This document shows positions 30,942 through 39,763 of a DNA stretch of 50,387 nucleotides, one piece after another. The DNA comes from Bacillus cytotoxicus (GTDB lineage Bacteria; Bacillota; Bacilli; Bacillales; Bacillaceae_G): the NCBI RefSeq assembly GCF_023715645.1, contig NZ_JAMBOP010000036.1, positions 1 to 50,387 on the forward strand, in the 5' to 3' direction. The notes below the pieces were generated by a model. That model saw only the letters and a list, made by a program, of their open reading frames with translations. It did not search any database and was not told the DNA's origin. The number at the start of each line of letters is the position of its first letter. Positions within the stretch are counted from its first letter, which is position 1. The translations under genes and the position numbers were made by a program.

Positions 30942-30987
30942 GAAGTAAAATTTGACTTTTTAACCACTAAGGAGGAGCGTTTTTTTT

Positions 30988-31473
30988 ATGTCAATCGAGG
31001 TAGGCAGCAAGGTACAGGGTAAGGTAACAGGTATTACGAATTTTGGGGCTTTTGTAGAGCTGCCAGAGGGATTAACTGGTCTTGTTCATATTAGTGAAGT
31101 TGCTGATAATTATGTAAAAGATATTAATGATCACTTAAAAGTAGGAGATCCAGTAGAAGTAAAAGTTATTAATGTTGAGAAAGACGGTAAAATTGGTTTA
31201 TCTATTAAAAAAGCGAAAGAGCGTGAAAGAGCAGAAGGTGAGCAACGCGATAACCAACGCGATAACCAACGTGATAATCAACGCGCTGGAGGACGTCCTG
31301 GGCGTAATCGTTCTTTTAACAGAGATAATCGCGGTGGCGGCGACAACCGTGCTCCAAAAGAAACATTTGAGCAAAAGATGGCTCGCTTTTTAAAAGACAG
31401 TGAAGATCGTTTAACTTCTTTAAAGCGTAATACGGAGTCAAAACGTGGCGGTCGTGGCGCTCGTCGCGGATAG
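30988..31473 (+). CDS. yabR: S1-domain RNA-binding protein YabR
   Basis: A protein with one S1 domain (residues 1-72: VGSKVQGKVTGITNFGAFVELPEGLTGLVHISEVADNYVKD) and a basic, low-complexity C-terminus. Related proteins bind RNA and ribosomes; its precise role is not known. The tail has three copies of QRDN encoded by a 12-bp tandem repeat (31243-31278), then RGG-like stretches and a final GGRGARRG. It has 161 residues. AAGGAGGAG precedes the ATG. Confidence 0.9.
   Translation: MSIEVGSKVQGKVTGITNFGAFVELPEGLTGLVHISEVADNYVKDINDHLKVGDPVEVKVINVEKDGKIGLSIKKAKERERAEGEQRDNQRDNQRDNQRAGGRPGRNRSFNRDNRGGGDNRAPKETFEQKMARFLKDSEDRLTSLKRNTESKRGGRGARRG
31243..31278 (+). repeat. 12-bp tandem repeat inside yabR
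   Basis: Three units: CAACGCGATAAC twice, then CAACGTGATAAT, plus a partial fourth (CAACGCG). It encodes the repeated QRDN. The third unit differs only at synonymous sites. Confidence 0.85.
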
Positions 31474-31501
31474 AACTTGCTGTTTATTTTAAAATAAAGA
31501 G

Positions 31502-31538
31502 AAGCACCCTGAGTATTTACTCAGGGTGCTTTTTTATG
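31502..31538 (+). terminator. Intrinsic terminator after yabR
   Basis: Perfect 13-bp stem AAGCACCCTGAGT (31502-31514) with its complement (31519-31531), loop ATTT, then T run. Confidence 0.92.
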
Positions 31539-31575
31539 GTGAAAACAGTTTGTAGAAAAAATATTTGAAAACATA

Positions 31576-31604
31576 TTGACTTTAAATGATATTTAAGATA
31601 ATAT
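31576..31604 (+). promoter_or_regulatory. Sigma-A promoter of the tRNA pair
   Basis: TTGACT (31576-31581), 17-bp spacer, TAATAT (31599-31604). Transcription would start near 31611, about 20 bases before tRNA-Met. Confidence 0.75.
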
Positions 31605-31629
31605 ACTAATTGTCCGTTAAATACGACAT

Positions 31630-31703
31630 GGCGGTGTAGCTCAGCTGGCTAGAGCGTACGGTTCATACCCGTGAGGTCGGGGGTTCGATCCCCTCCGCCG
31701 CTA
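31630..31703 (+). tRNA. tRNA-Met (CAT)
   Basis: A 74-nt cloverleaf with acceptor arm GGCGGTG, D-arm GCTCAGCTGGCTAGAGC, anticodon loop TTCATAC (anticodon CAT) and T-arm GGGGGTTCGATCCCCTC. The 3' CCA is not encoded. G1 faces a U in the acceptor, so it is the elongator type by recall of the B. subtilis sequence. Confidence 0.95.
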
Positions 31704-31720
31704 TATATTATATTTTTAAC

Positions 31721-31792
31721 GGCCCGTTGGTCAAGTGGTTAAGACACCGCCCTTTCACGGCGGTAACACGGGTTCGAATCCCGTACGGGTCA
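31721..31792 (+). tRNA. tRNA-Glu (TTC)
   Basis: A 72-nt cloverleaf with acceptor arm GGCCCGT, anticodon loop CTTTCAC (anticodon TTC) and T-arm CGGGTTCGAATCCCG. No encoded CCA. The pair tRNA-Met/tRNA-Glu stands between yabR and spoIIE as in B. subtilis. Confidence 0.95.
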
Positions 31793-31797
31793 TCAAA

Positions 31798-31832
31798 AAA
31801 GATCATGCAAATTATGCATGATCTTTTTTTGT
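31798..31832 (+). terminator. Intrinsic terminator after the tRNA genes
   Basis: Perfect stem AAAGATCATGCA with TGCATGATCTTT around a short AT loop, followed by a T run. Confidence 0.9.
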
Positions 31833-31847
31833 CTCGTTATTGTGGAC

Positions 31848-31892
31848 GGTGGGGGTCTTACTGCTCACGAATAGCGGGATAAAAAATAATGA
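31848..31892 (+). repeat. Truncated family-2 repeat (right part)
   Basis: ACGGTGGGGGTCTTACTG followed by AATAGCGGGATAAA matches the right arm of the full copy at 39671-39713. The left hairpin is missing. The rest of the gap up to spoIIE is AT-rich and holds the spoIIE promoter. Confidence 0.6.
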
Positions 31893-32032
31893 TGAAATAA
31901 TTTCTTTATGTTAAGAGATTGTAAAGTTATGCGCTTCTTCTACAAAAACAACCATTATTTTTTGAAAATTCTATCATTTAATAAAAGATTTGCATGTAAC
32001 CCTGTATATATATGGTGCTATTTTGTATAACA

Positions 32033-32098
32033 AGTCGAACAATTATTGTGATACAAACTGTTATTTTGACAAAAACTCCGCAACATACATTTTATAAT
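32033..32098 (+). promoter_or_regulatory. spoIIE promoter with Spo0A boxes
   Basis: TTGACA (32066-32071) and TATAAT (32093-32098) are separated by 21 bp, the unusual spacing known for B. subtilis spoIIE, where Spo0A activates sigma-A polymerase. AGTCGAA (32033-32039) is one base off the 0A box, and TGTCAAA on the minus strand overlapping the -35 (32065-32071) is another near match. Confidence 0.75.
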
Positions 32099-32133
32099 TA
32101 CAAGTAATAAAATATGCAGGTGGTGTTCAAATT

Positions 32134-34617
32134 ATGCCAAGAGCAGGAAGGAATACTGTCAATCCCAATTCCAATTCTAGTGCGCTGGCTATAGGTCATG
32201 GGCAAATGACAGCTGAAAAGTGGACAAGCAAATTAAGGGTGAAATTGGAACAAATTTTCTTTCGTTGGGGATTTGTGGTTGTGTTGATCGGTTTTCTTTT
32301 GGGACGAGCATATATTTTAACTAACATTTTACCGTTTACTTTGCCGTTTTTTGCTGCTGTATATGTGATGAAACGCGATAAAATGGCTCTTGCATTTCTT
32401 GCTGTAATGGCAGGTGCGTTTTCGGTTTCATTAGAAAATCTCTTCTTTGCCTTTGCATCTATATTTACATTCTTCATTTATAATATCTTCTTTAGTCGTT
32501 TTACAAGTAAGACGATTGGACTTGTACCATTTCAAGTATTTATTTCCGCATTAACCGCCCACCTTCTCGTTGTTTATTTCGCGCAAGGAACAATTGGTAT
32601 GTATGATTTGCTTATTAGTACAATTGAAGCAGGGTTAAGCTTCGTGTTAGCAATGATTTTCTTGCAAAGTGTTCCCCTTTTAATAGAACGAAAAGGAAAA
32701 CAACAATCATTAGAAACGGAAGAAATTGTTTGTCTAATTATATTGTTAGCATCTGTATTAACCGGTACAACAGATTGGTTTGTTTATGGTTTATCCGTTC
32801 AACATATTTTCACGAGATATTTAGTATTGGTGTTTGCATTTGTGGCAGGGGCAGCAACAGGTTCTACTGTAGGTGTTGTGACAGGCTTGATTTTAAGTTT
32901 AGCGAACGTGGCAAGTTTATATCAATTAAGTTTACTGGCGTTCTCTGGATTGTTAGGGGGCTTGTTAAAAGAAGGGAAGCGAATAGGAGTAAGTTTAGGT
33001 TTATTAATTGGAACAAGTTTAATTACGTTATACGTAGACAAACAAACGAGCATTGTAATAACGCTATTAGAATCTGGTGTAGCAATTACGTTGTTTTTAT
33101 TAACGCCTAAGCTTATCGTTGAACGTCTTTCCAAGTATATGCCGGGCACGCAAGAGCATGCGAATGATCAACAACAATATTTAAGAAGGATGCGTGATGT
33201 AACGGCAAATAAAATTAATCAGTTCGCAAATGTGTTTGAAGCATTGTCTAATAGTTTTTCCGTATATGGATATGTAGAAGATGAGGATAAGGAAACGGAG
33301 ACGGATTTGTTTTTAAGCACAATTACTGCTAAGACATGTCAAACGTGCTTTAAGAAAGATCAGTGTTGGGTTGTGAATTTTGATAAGACATACGATTATA
33401 TGAAGCAACTCATGGATGAAACAGAGGAAGGTACATTGCAAAATAATCGTAAATTGCTCCGTGATTTTGAAAAATATTGTGTGAGAGGAACGAAGGTAAC
33501 AGGTTTAATAGATGATGAATTAGAGCATTTTTATGAAGGGCAAAAGTTAAGGAAGCAAATGCGCGAAAATCGTAGAATTGTTGCTGAGCAACTTATGGGT
33601 GTCTCGAAAGTAATGGCAGATTTTTCGAAAGAGATTCAAAAGGAAAGAGAGAATCATCAGGTGCAAGAAGAGCAAATTTTACAAGCATTTCGGGATTTTG
33701 GTGTAGAGGTTGAACATGTTGATATTTATTGTTTAGATCGGGGGAACATTGATATTGAAATGATGATTCCTGCATCGTGTAATAAACATGGGGAATGTGA
33801 AAAGCTAGTTGCCCCGATGCTGTCTGATATTTTACGCGAGACGGTTGTTGTGAAACATGAGGAACAATCAGCGTATCCGAATGGTTACAGTACAGTATCT
33901 TTTGGTTCGGCTAAAACGTTTTCTGTTGATACAGGCCTTGCTACAGCGGCTAAAGGAGGGGGATTTGTATCTGGTGATTCCTATGCCATGATGGAGTTGA
34001 GTGTGGGGAAATATGCGCTTGCTATTAGTGATGGGATGGGAAATGGAAGACGGGCTCACATGGAAAGTAAAGAGACAGTGAAGTTGTTGCAAAAAATACT
34101 GCAATCAGGTATAGATGAGGAGATTGCAATCAAATCGATTAATTCAATTCTCTCGCTGCGGACAACCGAGGAAATGTTTACAACATTAGATTTAGCGATG
34201 ATTGACTTGCGTGATGCAGATGCCAAGTTTTTAAAAATTGGTTCTACGCCAAGTTTTGTAAAACGTGGTAATCAAGTGTTTAAAATAGAAGCGAGTAATT
34301 TACCAATGGGAATCATTGAAGACTTTGAAGTAGATGTTGTAGGCGAACAATTAAAATCTGGTGATATTTTAATCATGATGAGCGATGGGATTTTTGAAGG
34401 GGCAAAACATGTAGAGAATCATGAAGTGTGGATGAAGCGGAAGATTAAAGAATTAGAAACGGAAGATCCACAAGAGATTGCTGATATTATTATGGAAGAT
34501 GTTATTCGTACGGATAATGGATATATTAATGATGACATGACAATTGTGGTAGCAAAAGTAAAAAAGAATATGCCGAAATGGGCAACAATTCCTATTGTTA
34601 GTAAACAAGCGCAATAA
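32134..34617 (+). CDS. spoIIE: Stage II sporulation protein E
   Basis: SpoIIE sits at the polar septum, helps place FtsZ and, as a PP2C-type phosphatase, dephosphorylates SpoIIAA to release sigma-F in the forespore. The 827-residue protein has about ten transmembrane segments (about residues 45-330), a central FtsZ-binding/regulatory region (about 340-590) with CxxC-like TCQTCFKKDQCW, and the C-terminal phosphatase (about 595-815) with SDGMGNGRRA and MSDGIFEGA carrying the metal aspartates. GGTGGTG precedes the ATG. The promoter has the Spo0A-type architecture. Confidence 0.97.
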   Translation: MPRAGRNTVNPNSNSSALAIGHGQMTAEKWTSKLRVKLEQIFFRWGFVVVLIGFLLGRAYILTNILPFTLPFFAAVYVMKRDKMALAFLAVMAGAFSVSLENLFFAFASIFTFFIYNIFFSRFTSKTIGLVPFQVFISALTAHLLVVYFAQGTIGMYDLLISTIEAGLSFVLAMIFLQSVPLLIERKGKQQSLETEEIVCLIILLASVLTGTTDWFVYGLSVQHIFTRYLVLVFAFVAGAATGSTVGVVTGLILSLANVASLYQLSLLAFSGLLGGLLKEGKRIGVSLGLLIGTSLITLYVDKQTSIVITLLESGVAITLFLLTPKLIVERLSKYMPGTQEHANDQQQYLRRMRDVTANKINQFANVFEALSNSFSVYGYVEDEDKETETDLFLSTITAKTCQTCFKKDQCWVVNFDKTYDYMKQLMDETEEGTLQNNRKLLRDFEKYCVRGTKVTGLIDDELEHFYEGQKLRKQMRENRRIVAEQLMGVSKVMADFSKEIQKERENHQVQEEQILQAFRDFGVEVEHVDIYCLDRGNIDIEMMIPASCNKHGECEKLVAPMLSDILRETVVVKHEEQSAYPNGYSTVSFGSAKTFSVDTGLATAAKGGGFVSGDSYAMMELSVGKYALAISDGMGNGRRAHMESKETVKLLQKILQSGIDEEIAIKSINSILSLRTTEEMFTTLDLAMIDLRDADAKFLKIGSTPSFVKRGNQVFKIEASNLPMGIIEDFEVDVVGEQLKSGDILIMMSDGIFEGAKHVENHEVWMKRKIKELETEDPQEIADIIMEDVIRTDNGYINDDMTIVVAKVKKNMPKWATIPIVSKQAQ

Positions 34618-34620
34618 AGA

Positions 34621-34660
34621 GGAATTTTAATCAGTGGGAGGGTCTTCATCTCCCGCTGGT
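34621..34660 (+). repeat. Isolated family-2 hairpin after spoIIE
   Basis: TTTTAATCAGTGGGAGGGT followed by TCTCCCGCTGG reproduces the first hairpin of the family-2 repeat (39568-39602). It lies four bases after the spoIIE stop and may serve as its transcript end. It abuts family-1 copy F. Confidence 0.55.
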
Positions 34661-34862
34661 TATTATATAAATCAAAATTAAAAACCCAACATAAAACCAT
34701 TTTTCAGTGGGCTAGAGCACCTGTCTATGCATAGAAGCGGTCAGTTTCCTTTCTTACCACGCGCAAGGTGGAATAAAGGGAGGAAGGCAAGTGCAGCCTC
34801 CTTGTGCTCTGTATAGACGCAATCTATATGCTGAAATATTAAAATAGGCTCATATAGTTGAA
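34661..34862 (+). repeat. Family-1 dispersed repeat, copy F
   Basis: Its left end (TATATAAATCAAAATTAAAAA, then CCCAACATAAAACCATTTTTC) is nearly that of copy A. Inside: short stem GTG/CAC (34707-34709 with 34718-34720), GCATAGAAGCGGTCAG, ACCACGCGCAAGG and the right end TATTAAAATAGGCTCATATAG. The following stretch 34863-35111 holds no gene; it contains GTTGAACTAATTAAGCCC (family-2-like) and one arm of the inverted repeat GTAACTACTCAGTC. Confidence 0.65.
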
Positions 34863-35052
34863 CTAATTAAGCCCCTATGGTCTTTATTCTCTCTTACCGA
34901 AAGGTGTGGATAGTTATTCTTTACGTTTTTTGTAATCTTAAGAAGAGGAAATATGCGTACTTCCTAACTGTTTTTTGATTTGAAAGGGGAAAACGACAAG
35001 GCACGGGAATATACCTGAGGCCTGTTTGTTATACATAAAATATTTAATTTTG

Positions 35053-35275
35053 GTAACTACTCAGTCATACATTTCATTGGAAAGTTATTTTCAGCATCTA
35101 GAGTGCTGTTGTGAAAGTAAAAATGGCAATGCACCTCGCTACCTTTTTTTGTTTTCAAACGTTGCGCGTGGAAGGAAAAGGCCCTGACCGCTCCAACACA
35201 AGGCCAGTTGCTCTCGCCAACCTAAAAAGAAAGTGGTTTTCTGCCTTTTTTTTCATAGAGGGACTGAGTAGTTAC
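35053..35275. repeat. 14-bp inverted repeat around family-1 copy G
   Basis: GTAACTACTCAGTC at 35053-35066 is the exact complement of 35262-35275. The same 14 bases occur once more at 16874-16887. The pair encloses the reverse family-1 copy. It could be the ends of a small mobile unit; no duplicated target could be identified. Confidence 0.5.
35112..35252 (-). repeat. Family-1 dispersed repeat, copy G (reverse)
   Basis: On the minus strand: AGAAAACCACTTTCTTTTTAG, hairpin GTTG/CAAC (35207-35210 with 35218-35221), GGAGCGGTCAGGGCC and CCACGCGCAACG. It starts from a T-rich tract at its right side. The stem is again paired with different bases from the other copies. Confidence 0.65.
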
Positions 35276-35427
35276 TAATTTTGTTTATTTCTGTATTCAA
35301 AGAACAAATGCATATGTAAGATAAATTGTGAAATTTATACATCTTTGTTTTGCAGAAAACTTGTAAAAGTTGTACCATTATATCAAGGTATGCTATCGTT
35401 TTAGCTCAATGAAAGGTGATTGCAGCA

Positions 35428-36858
35428 TTGAAAGATGAATTTGTTAAAAAGGTAGATGCTTTTGTAGAAAGGCATAATTTATTAGAGGTACATTCTACGG
35501 TTGTTGTTGGTGTATCAGGAGGACCTGATTCTTTAGCGCTCCTCTTCTATTTGTTAGAGAAGCGTGAAGAGAAGAAATTGCAAATTGTAGTAGCTCATGT
35601 TGACCATATGTTTCGCGGTGAGGAATCGCAAGAAGATTTACGATTTGTGAAACAATTGTGTGAAAATCTTAATGTTATCTGTGAAGTGATACAAATTGAT
35701 GTAACGCAGTATCAGAAACAAAATCGAATGGGTGCGCAAGTTGCGGCAAGAGAATGTCGATATGCATTTTTGGAAAGAATAATGAGAAAACATAATGCAC
35801 AATATGTAGCTCTTGGTCATCATGGTGATGATCAAATTGAGACGGTTTTAATGCGTCTTGTGCGTGGTAGCACTTCAAAAGGTTATTCTGGAATTTCTGC
35901 GAAACGAGCTTTGGATAAAGGTTTTTTGATTCGACCTTTGCTGGCAGTAACGAAAGAAGAGATTCTTGCCTATTGTAAGAGAAAGGATGTTGACCCTCGT
36001 ATTGACCCTAGTAATACAAAAGAAACGTATACAAGGAATCGATTGCGAAAATATGTTCTTCCTCATTTAAAGCAGGAGAATCCAAATGTTCATGAACGCT
36101 TTCAAGCTTTTAGTAAGTTTATGCAAGAGGATGAAGCGTATTTGCAGGAATTAGCTTTTGAAAAAATGAATAAAGTAATTAAGAAAAAGGATACAAACAG
36201 AGTTGTCGTATCAATTCCTGCATTTGAATCTACGCCTATACCTTTACAAAGGAGAGGGATTCAACTAATATTAAACTATCTTTATGAATATAAAATTCCA
36301 TCTTCGCTTTCTTCTGTACATATTGACAAGGTGATTGATTTTCTCAAACGAACTCATCCTTCTGGTGTACTTCATTTTCCGGGTGGATTAGAGGTTGTTC
36401 GTACATACGAAGAGTGTATTTTTCGATTTGTGGAAGAAAAAGTTATTTTTTCTCCTCGTGTTTTACAAGTGCCAGGAAAGGTAACATTAGTAAATGGTGA
36501 TGAGTTTGAAGTAGAAATTAGCGATTGTGTACCTAATCTGGTGAATGAGATGATGTTTGTTGCAAAATATAATGAAATAACATCTCCACTTATTGTTCGT
36601 CCGAGGGAAAATGGCGATCGAATGTCAATTCAAGGTATGAATGGTACGAAGAAGTTAAAGTCTATTTTTATTGAGGCAAAAGTACCGAAGGAGAAAAGAG
36701 CAGACTGGCCAATTGTTTGTGATGCGAGTGGAAATATTGTTTGGGTTCCGTTGTTGAAACGATCTGCATTTGCTATTTCGCGAGAAACGGTGGATAAGGA
36801 TACATATATTATTATTCATTACAAAAGCAAGGAGTCTTCCAGGAGGATAATGAAATGA
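35428..36858 (+). CDS. tilS: tRNA(Ile)-lysidine synthase
   Basis: TilS converts cytidine 34 of tRNA-Ile(CAT) to lysidine, changing codon and amino-acid identity; it is essential. The N-terminal PP-loop [10 protein letters not shown] is near residues 32-41; [27 protein letters not shown] and [11 protein letters not shown] follow, and the C-terminal tRNA-recognition domain runs to 476 residues. TTG 35428 is eight bases after AAAGGTGA; GTG 35416 lies inside that site. In B. subtilis yabS and yabT precede it; here there are only repeats. It overlaps hpt by four bases. Confidence 0.93.
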   Translation: MKDEFVKKVDAFVERHNLLEVHSTVVVGVSGGPDSLALLFYLLEKREEKKLQIVVAHVDHMFRGEESQEDLRFVKQLCENLNVICEVIQIDVTQYQKQNRMGAQVAARECRYAFLERIMRKHNAQYVALGHHGDDQIETVLMRLVRGSTSKGYSGISAKRALDKGFLIRPLLAVTKEEILAYCKRKDVDPRIDPSNTKETYTRNRLRKYVLPHLKQENPNVHERFQAFSKFMQEDEAYLQELAFEKMNKVIKKKDTNRVVVSIPAFESTPIPLQRRGIQLILNYLYEYKIPSSLSSVHIDKVIDFLKRTHPSGVLHFPGGLEVVRTYEECIFRFVEEKVIFSPRVLQVPGKVTLVNGDEFEVEISDCVPNLVNEMMFVAKYNEITSPLIVRPRENGDRMSIQGMNGTKKLKSIFIEAKVPKEKRADWPIVCDASGNIVWVPLLKRSAFAISRETVDKDTYIIIHYKSKESSRRIMK

Positions 36859-37397
36859 TGAATCAAGATATTGAAAAAGTATTAATTTCTGAAGAGCAAA
36901 TACAAGAGAAGGCAAGGGAATTAGGTGCAATTCTTGCAGAGGATTATAAAAACACAGTACCTCTTGCGATTGGTGTACTAAAAGGTGCAATGCCATTTAT
37001 GGCAGACTTATTAAAGCGCACAGATGCATATCTTGAAATGGACTTTATGGCTGTATCTAGCTACGGTCATTCTACTGTTTCAACTGGTGAAGTGAAAATT
37101 TTAAAAGATCTAGATACTTCTGTAGAAGGACGCGATATTTTAATCGTAGAAGATATTATCGACAGCGGCCTTACATTAAGCTACTTAGTAGACTTATTTA
37201 AATATCGTAAAGCAAAATCTGTGAAGATTGTAACGTTATTAGATAAGCCAACTGGTCGAAAAGTGGATCTTAAAGCGGATTATGTTGGGTTTACTGTTCC
37301 ACACGAATTTGTTGTGGGATATGGATTAGACTATAAGGAACAATATCGTAACCTTCCTTATGTCGGTGTATTAAAACCAAGCGTATATTCCAATTAA
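36855..37397 (+). CDS. hpt: Hypoxanthine-guanine phosphoribosyltransferase
   Basis: It salvages hypoxanthine and guanine with PRPP to IMP and GMP. The PRPP loop [14 protein letters not shown] is at about residue 97, preceded by [13 protein letters not shown] and followed by [21 protein letters not shown]. It has 180 residues. AGGAGG (36840-36845) is nine bases before the ATG; the start overlaps the tilS stop, and a second ATG follows at once. The tilS-hpt-ftsH order is conserved in Firmicutes. Confidence 0.96.
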   Translation: MMNQDIEKVLISEEQIQEKARELGAILAEDYKNTVPLAIGVLKGAMPFMADLLKRTDAYLEMDFMAVSSYGHSTVSTGEVKILKDLDTSVEGRDILIVEDIIDSGLTLSYLVDLFKYRKAKSVKIVTLLDKPTGRKVDLKADYVGFTVPHEFVVGYGLDYKEQYRNLPYVGVLKPSVYSN

Positions 37398-37484
37398 TAA
37401 TATTAAGCATTACAATTGGATAGGAAAGTTTTTCTATGGTACTATTTACTATTATAGTCTGTATGCTGTGAGAGGAGGTTAGGG

Positions 37485-39404
37485 ATGAATCGGATCTTCC
37501 GTAATACCATCTTTTATTTACTGATATTTTTAGTGGTAATTGGTATTGTGAGCTATTTTAATGGTTCAACTCAAAAAACAACGCCAATTAGCTACGATAA
37601 ATTCATTGCTAAACTTGAAAAGGGTGAGGTTCGTAATGTACAACTTCAACCGAAAAATGGTGTATTTGAAGTAAAAGGACAACTAAGTACTGATAGTCAG
37701 GAAAAACAGTTTGTAACTTATGCACCTAACACTGAAGAATTGCAAAAGAAAATTAATGACAAAGCACAAGGTACAGAAGTGAAATATCAACCAGCAGAAG
37801 AAACAAGTGCTTGGGTAACATTCTTCACTTCCATCATTCCTTTTGTAATTATTTTCATTTTATTCTTCTTCTTACTTAACCAAGCGCAAGGCGGCGGTAG
37901 CCGTGTGATGAACTTCGGTAAAAGTAAGGCGAAGTTATACAATGATGATAAGAAAAAGGTTCGTTTTAGAGATGTAGCTGGAGCGGATGAAGAAAAACAA
38001 GAACTTGTTGAGGTTGTAGAGTTCTTGAAAGACCCTCGTAAGTTTGCGGAGGTTGGTGCTCGTATTCCGAAGGGTGTTTTATTAGTTGGACCTCCAGGGA
38101 CAGGTAAAACATTACTTGCACGTGCTGTTGCAGGTGAGGCTGGTGTTCCATTCTTCTCTATTAGTGGTTCTGACTTCGTAGAGATGTTCGTCGGTGTCGG
38201 TGCTTCTCGTGTGCGTGACTTATTTGAAAATGCAAAGAAAAACGCACCTTGTATCATTTTCATTGATGAAATTGATGCGGTAGGTCGTCAGCGTGGGGCA
38301 GGTCTTGGTGGTGGTCACGATGAGCGTGAGCAAACATTAAACCAATTACTTGTAGAAATGGATGGTTTCGGAGCGAATGAAGGTATTATTATCATTGCTG
38401 CAACAAACCGACCTGATATTCTTGACCCAGCGTTATTACGTCCAGGACGTTTTGACCGTCAAATTACAGTGGATCGTCCAGATGTAAATGGTCGTGAAGC
38501 AGTGCTTAAAGTACACGCACGCAATAAACCGTTAGATGAAGATATTAATTTACGTGCTATCGCAACGCGTACACCAGGCTTCTCTGGTGCTGATCTTGAA
38601 AACTTATTAAATGAAGCGGCTCTTGTAGCAGCGAGACAAGATAAGAAGAAGATCGATATGAGTGATATTGATGAAGCAACGGATCGTGTTATTGCGGGTC
38701 CGGCTAAGAAAAGTCGTGTTATCTCTGAGAAAGAACGTAATATCGTTGCATTCCATGAAGCAGGACATACTGTAATTGGGGTAGTGCTTGATGAAGCGGA
38801 TATTGTTCATAAAGTAACGATTGTACCGCGTGGTCAAGCTGGTGGATATGCAGTAATGCTTCCGAAAGAAGATCGTTACTTCATGACAAAGCCAGAATTA
38901 CTTGATAAAATTACGGGTCTACTTGGTGGACGAGTGGCTGAAGAAATTGTATTTGGAGAAGTAAGTACAGGAGCTCATAATGACTTCCAACGTGCGACTG
39001 GCATCGCTAGACGTATGGTAACCGAGTTCGGTATGAGTGATAGGCTTGGACCAATGCAATTCGGTAGCTCACAAGGCGGTCAAGTGTTCTTAGGAAGGGA
39101 TTTCCATTCTGAGCAAAACTACAGTGATGCAATTGCACATGAAATTGATATGGAAATGCAAAGCATTATGAAAGAATGTTATGCTCGTGCAAAACAACTT
39201 CTTACTGAAAACCGTGATAAACTTGATATTATCGCAAAAACGTTACTTGAAGTGGAAACGTTAGATGCAGAGCAAATCAATCATTTATGTGAACATGGTA
39301 CATTACCAGAGCGCAAAACATCTTCTGAAGGTGATGTGAAAGTAAACATCACAATGAAAAAAGAAGATGAAGCGTCAGAAGATAAAGAAGAGCCGAAGGA
39401 GTGA
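37485..39404 (+). CDS. ftsH: ATP-dependent membrane zinc metalloprotease FtsH
   Basis: FtsH degrades misfolded membrane proteins and regulators such as Spo0E in B. subtilis. In 639 residues: transmembrane segment 1 (about 6-24), a short extracellular domain, segment 2 (about 107-130), AAA+ domain with Walker A GPPGTGKT near 202, Walker [10 protein letters not shown], the second region of homology with arginine fingers, and the zinc protease motif HEAGH near 424. The acidic C-terminus ([15 protein letters not shown]) is usual. AGAGGAGG precedes the ATG. Confidence 0.97.
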   Translation: MNRIFRNTIFYLLIFLVVIGIVSYFNGSTQKTTPISYDKFIAKLEKGEVRNVQLQPKNGVFEVKGQLSTDSQEKQFVTYAPNTEELQKKINDKAQGTEVKYQPAEETSAWVTFFTSIIPFVIIFILFFFLLNQAQGGGSRVMNFGKSKAKLYNDDKKKVRFRDVAGADEEKQELVEVVEFLKDPRKFAEVGARIPKGVLLVGPPGTGKTLLARAVAGEAGVPFFSISGSDFVEMFVGVGASRVRDLFENAKKNAPCIIFIDEIDAVGRQRGAGLGGGHDEREQTLNQLLVEMDGFGANEGIIIIAATNRPDILDPALLRPGRFDRQITVDRPDVNGREAVLKVHARNKPLDEDINLRAIATRTPGFSGADLENLLNEAALVAARQDKKKIDMSDIDEATDRVIAGPAKKSRVISEKERNIVAFHEAGHTVIGVVLDEADIVHKVTIVPRGQAGGYAVMLPKEDRYFMTKPELLDKITGLLGGRVAEEIVFGEVSTGAHNDFQRATGIARRMVTEFGMSDRLGPMQFGSSQGGQVFLGRDFHSEQNYSDAIAHEIDMEMQSIMKECYARAKQLLTENRDKLDIIAKTLLEVETLDAEQINHLCEHGTLPERKTSSEGDVKVNITMKKEDEASEDKEEPKE

Positions 39405-39425
39405 CAATTGTCGCTCCTTTTTTCT
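39396..39425 (+). terminator. Intrinsic terminator after ftsH
   Basis: Stem AAGGAGTGAC (39396-39405) pairs with GTCGCTCCTT (39410-39419), loop AATT, T run. It contains the ftsH stop codon. Confidence 0.85.
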
Positions 39426-39548
39426 TTGCAATATAAGTGGACGTAAACATTGAAAAAAGGAAATGGATTTTTGTAAAATGATGAGGATAGGAAAGCTGAA
39501 CATGTGTATAAATATGGTATGATGAGGTTATAAAGTGAAACTTCTAGC

Positions 39549-39713
39549 AGCGGGATAAAGTGAAACTTTAATCAGTGGGGGTTTTCTTCATCCCCCACTG
39601 ATTATTAGTTGAACCAATCGGGCTTTTACGGGCAGTTGTCCCACACCTATCTTCTTTGCCTTTCTCTGAATCATGAGGTGGGGGATCTTACTGCCCGCAA
39701 ATAGCGGGATAAA
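39549..39713 (+). repeat. Family-2 two-hairpin repeat, full copy before coaX
   Basis: An 11-bp direct repeat AGCGGGATAAA bounds it (39549-39559 and 39703-39713). Hairpin 1 is a perfect stem with arms AATCAGTGGGGG and CCCCCACTGATT (39570-39603). Then come TTAGTTGAACC, GGGCTTTTACGGGCAGT, a long middle and the complementary ACTGCCCGC. It occupies most of the ftsH-coaX gap; the remainder (39426-39548) is AT-rich. Confidence 0.75.
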
Positions 39714-39763
39714 TCTTGTACATATTGCACAAATATACATTAAATAAGATAAGTGGTGAGAAT

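Noticed and set aside
31243-31278. CRISPR-like repeat
   Set aside because: The units are contiguous 12-mers without spacers and lie in frame in yabR.
32730-33110. Open frame in another register inside spoIIE
   Set aside because: A shadow of the transmembrane region of spoIIE, with no ribosome site or family features.
35053-35275. Insertion sequence with inverted ends
   Set aside because: The 223-bp interval has no transposase frame; at most it is a non-autonomous element.
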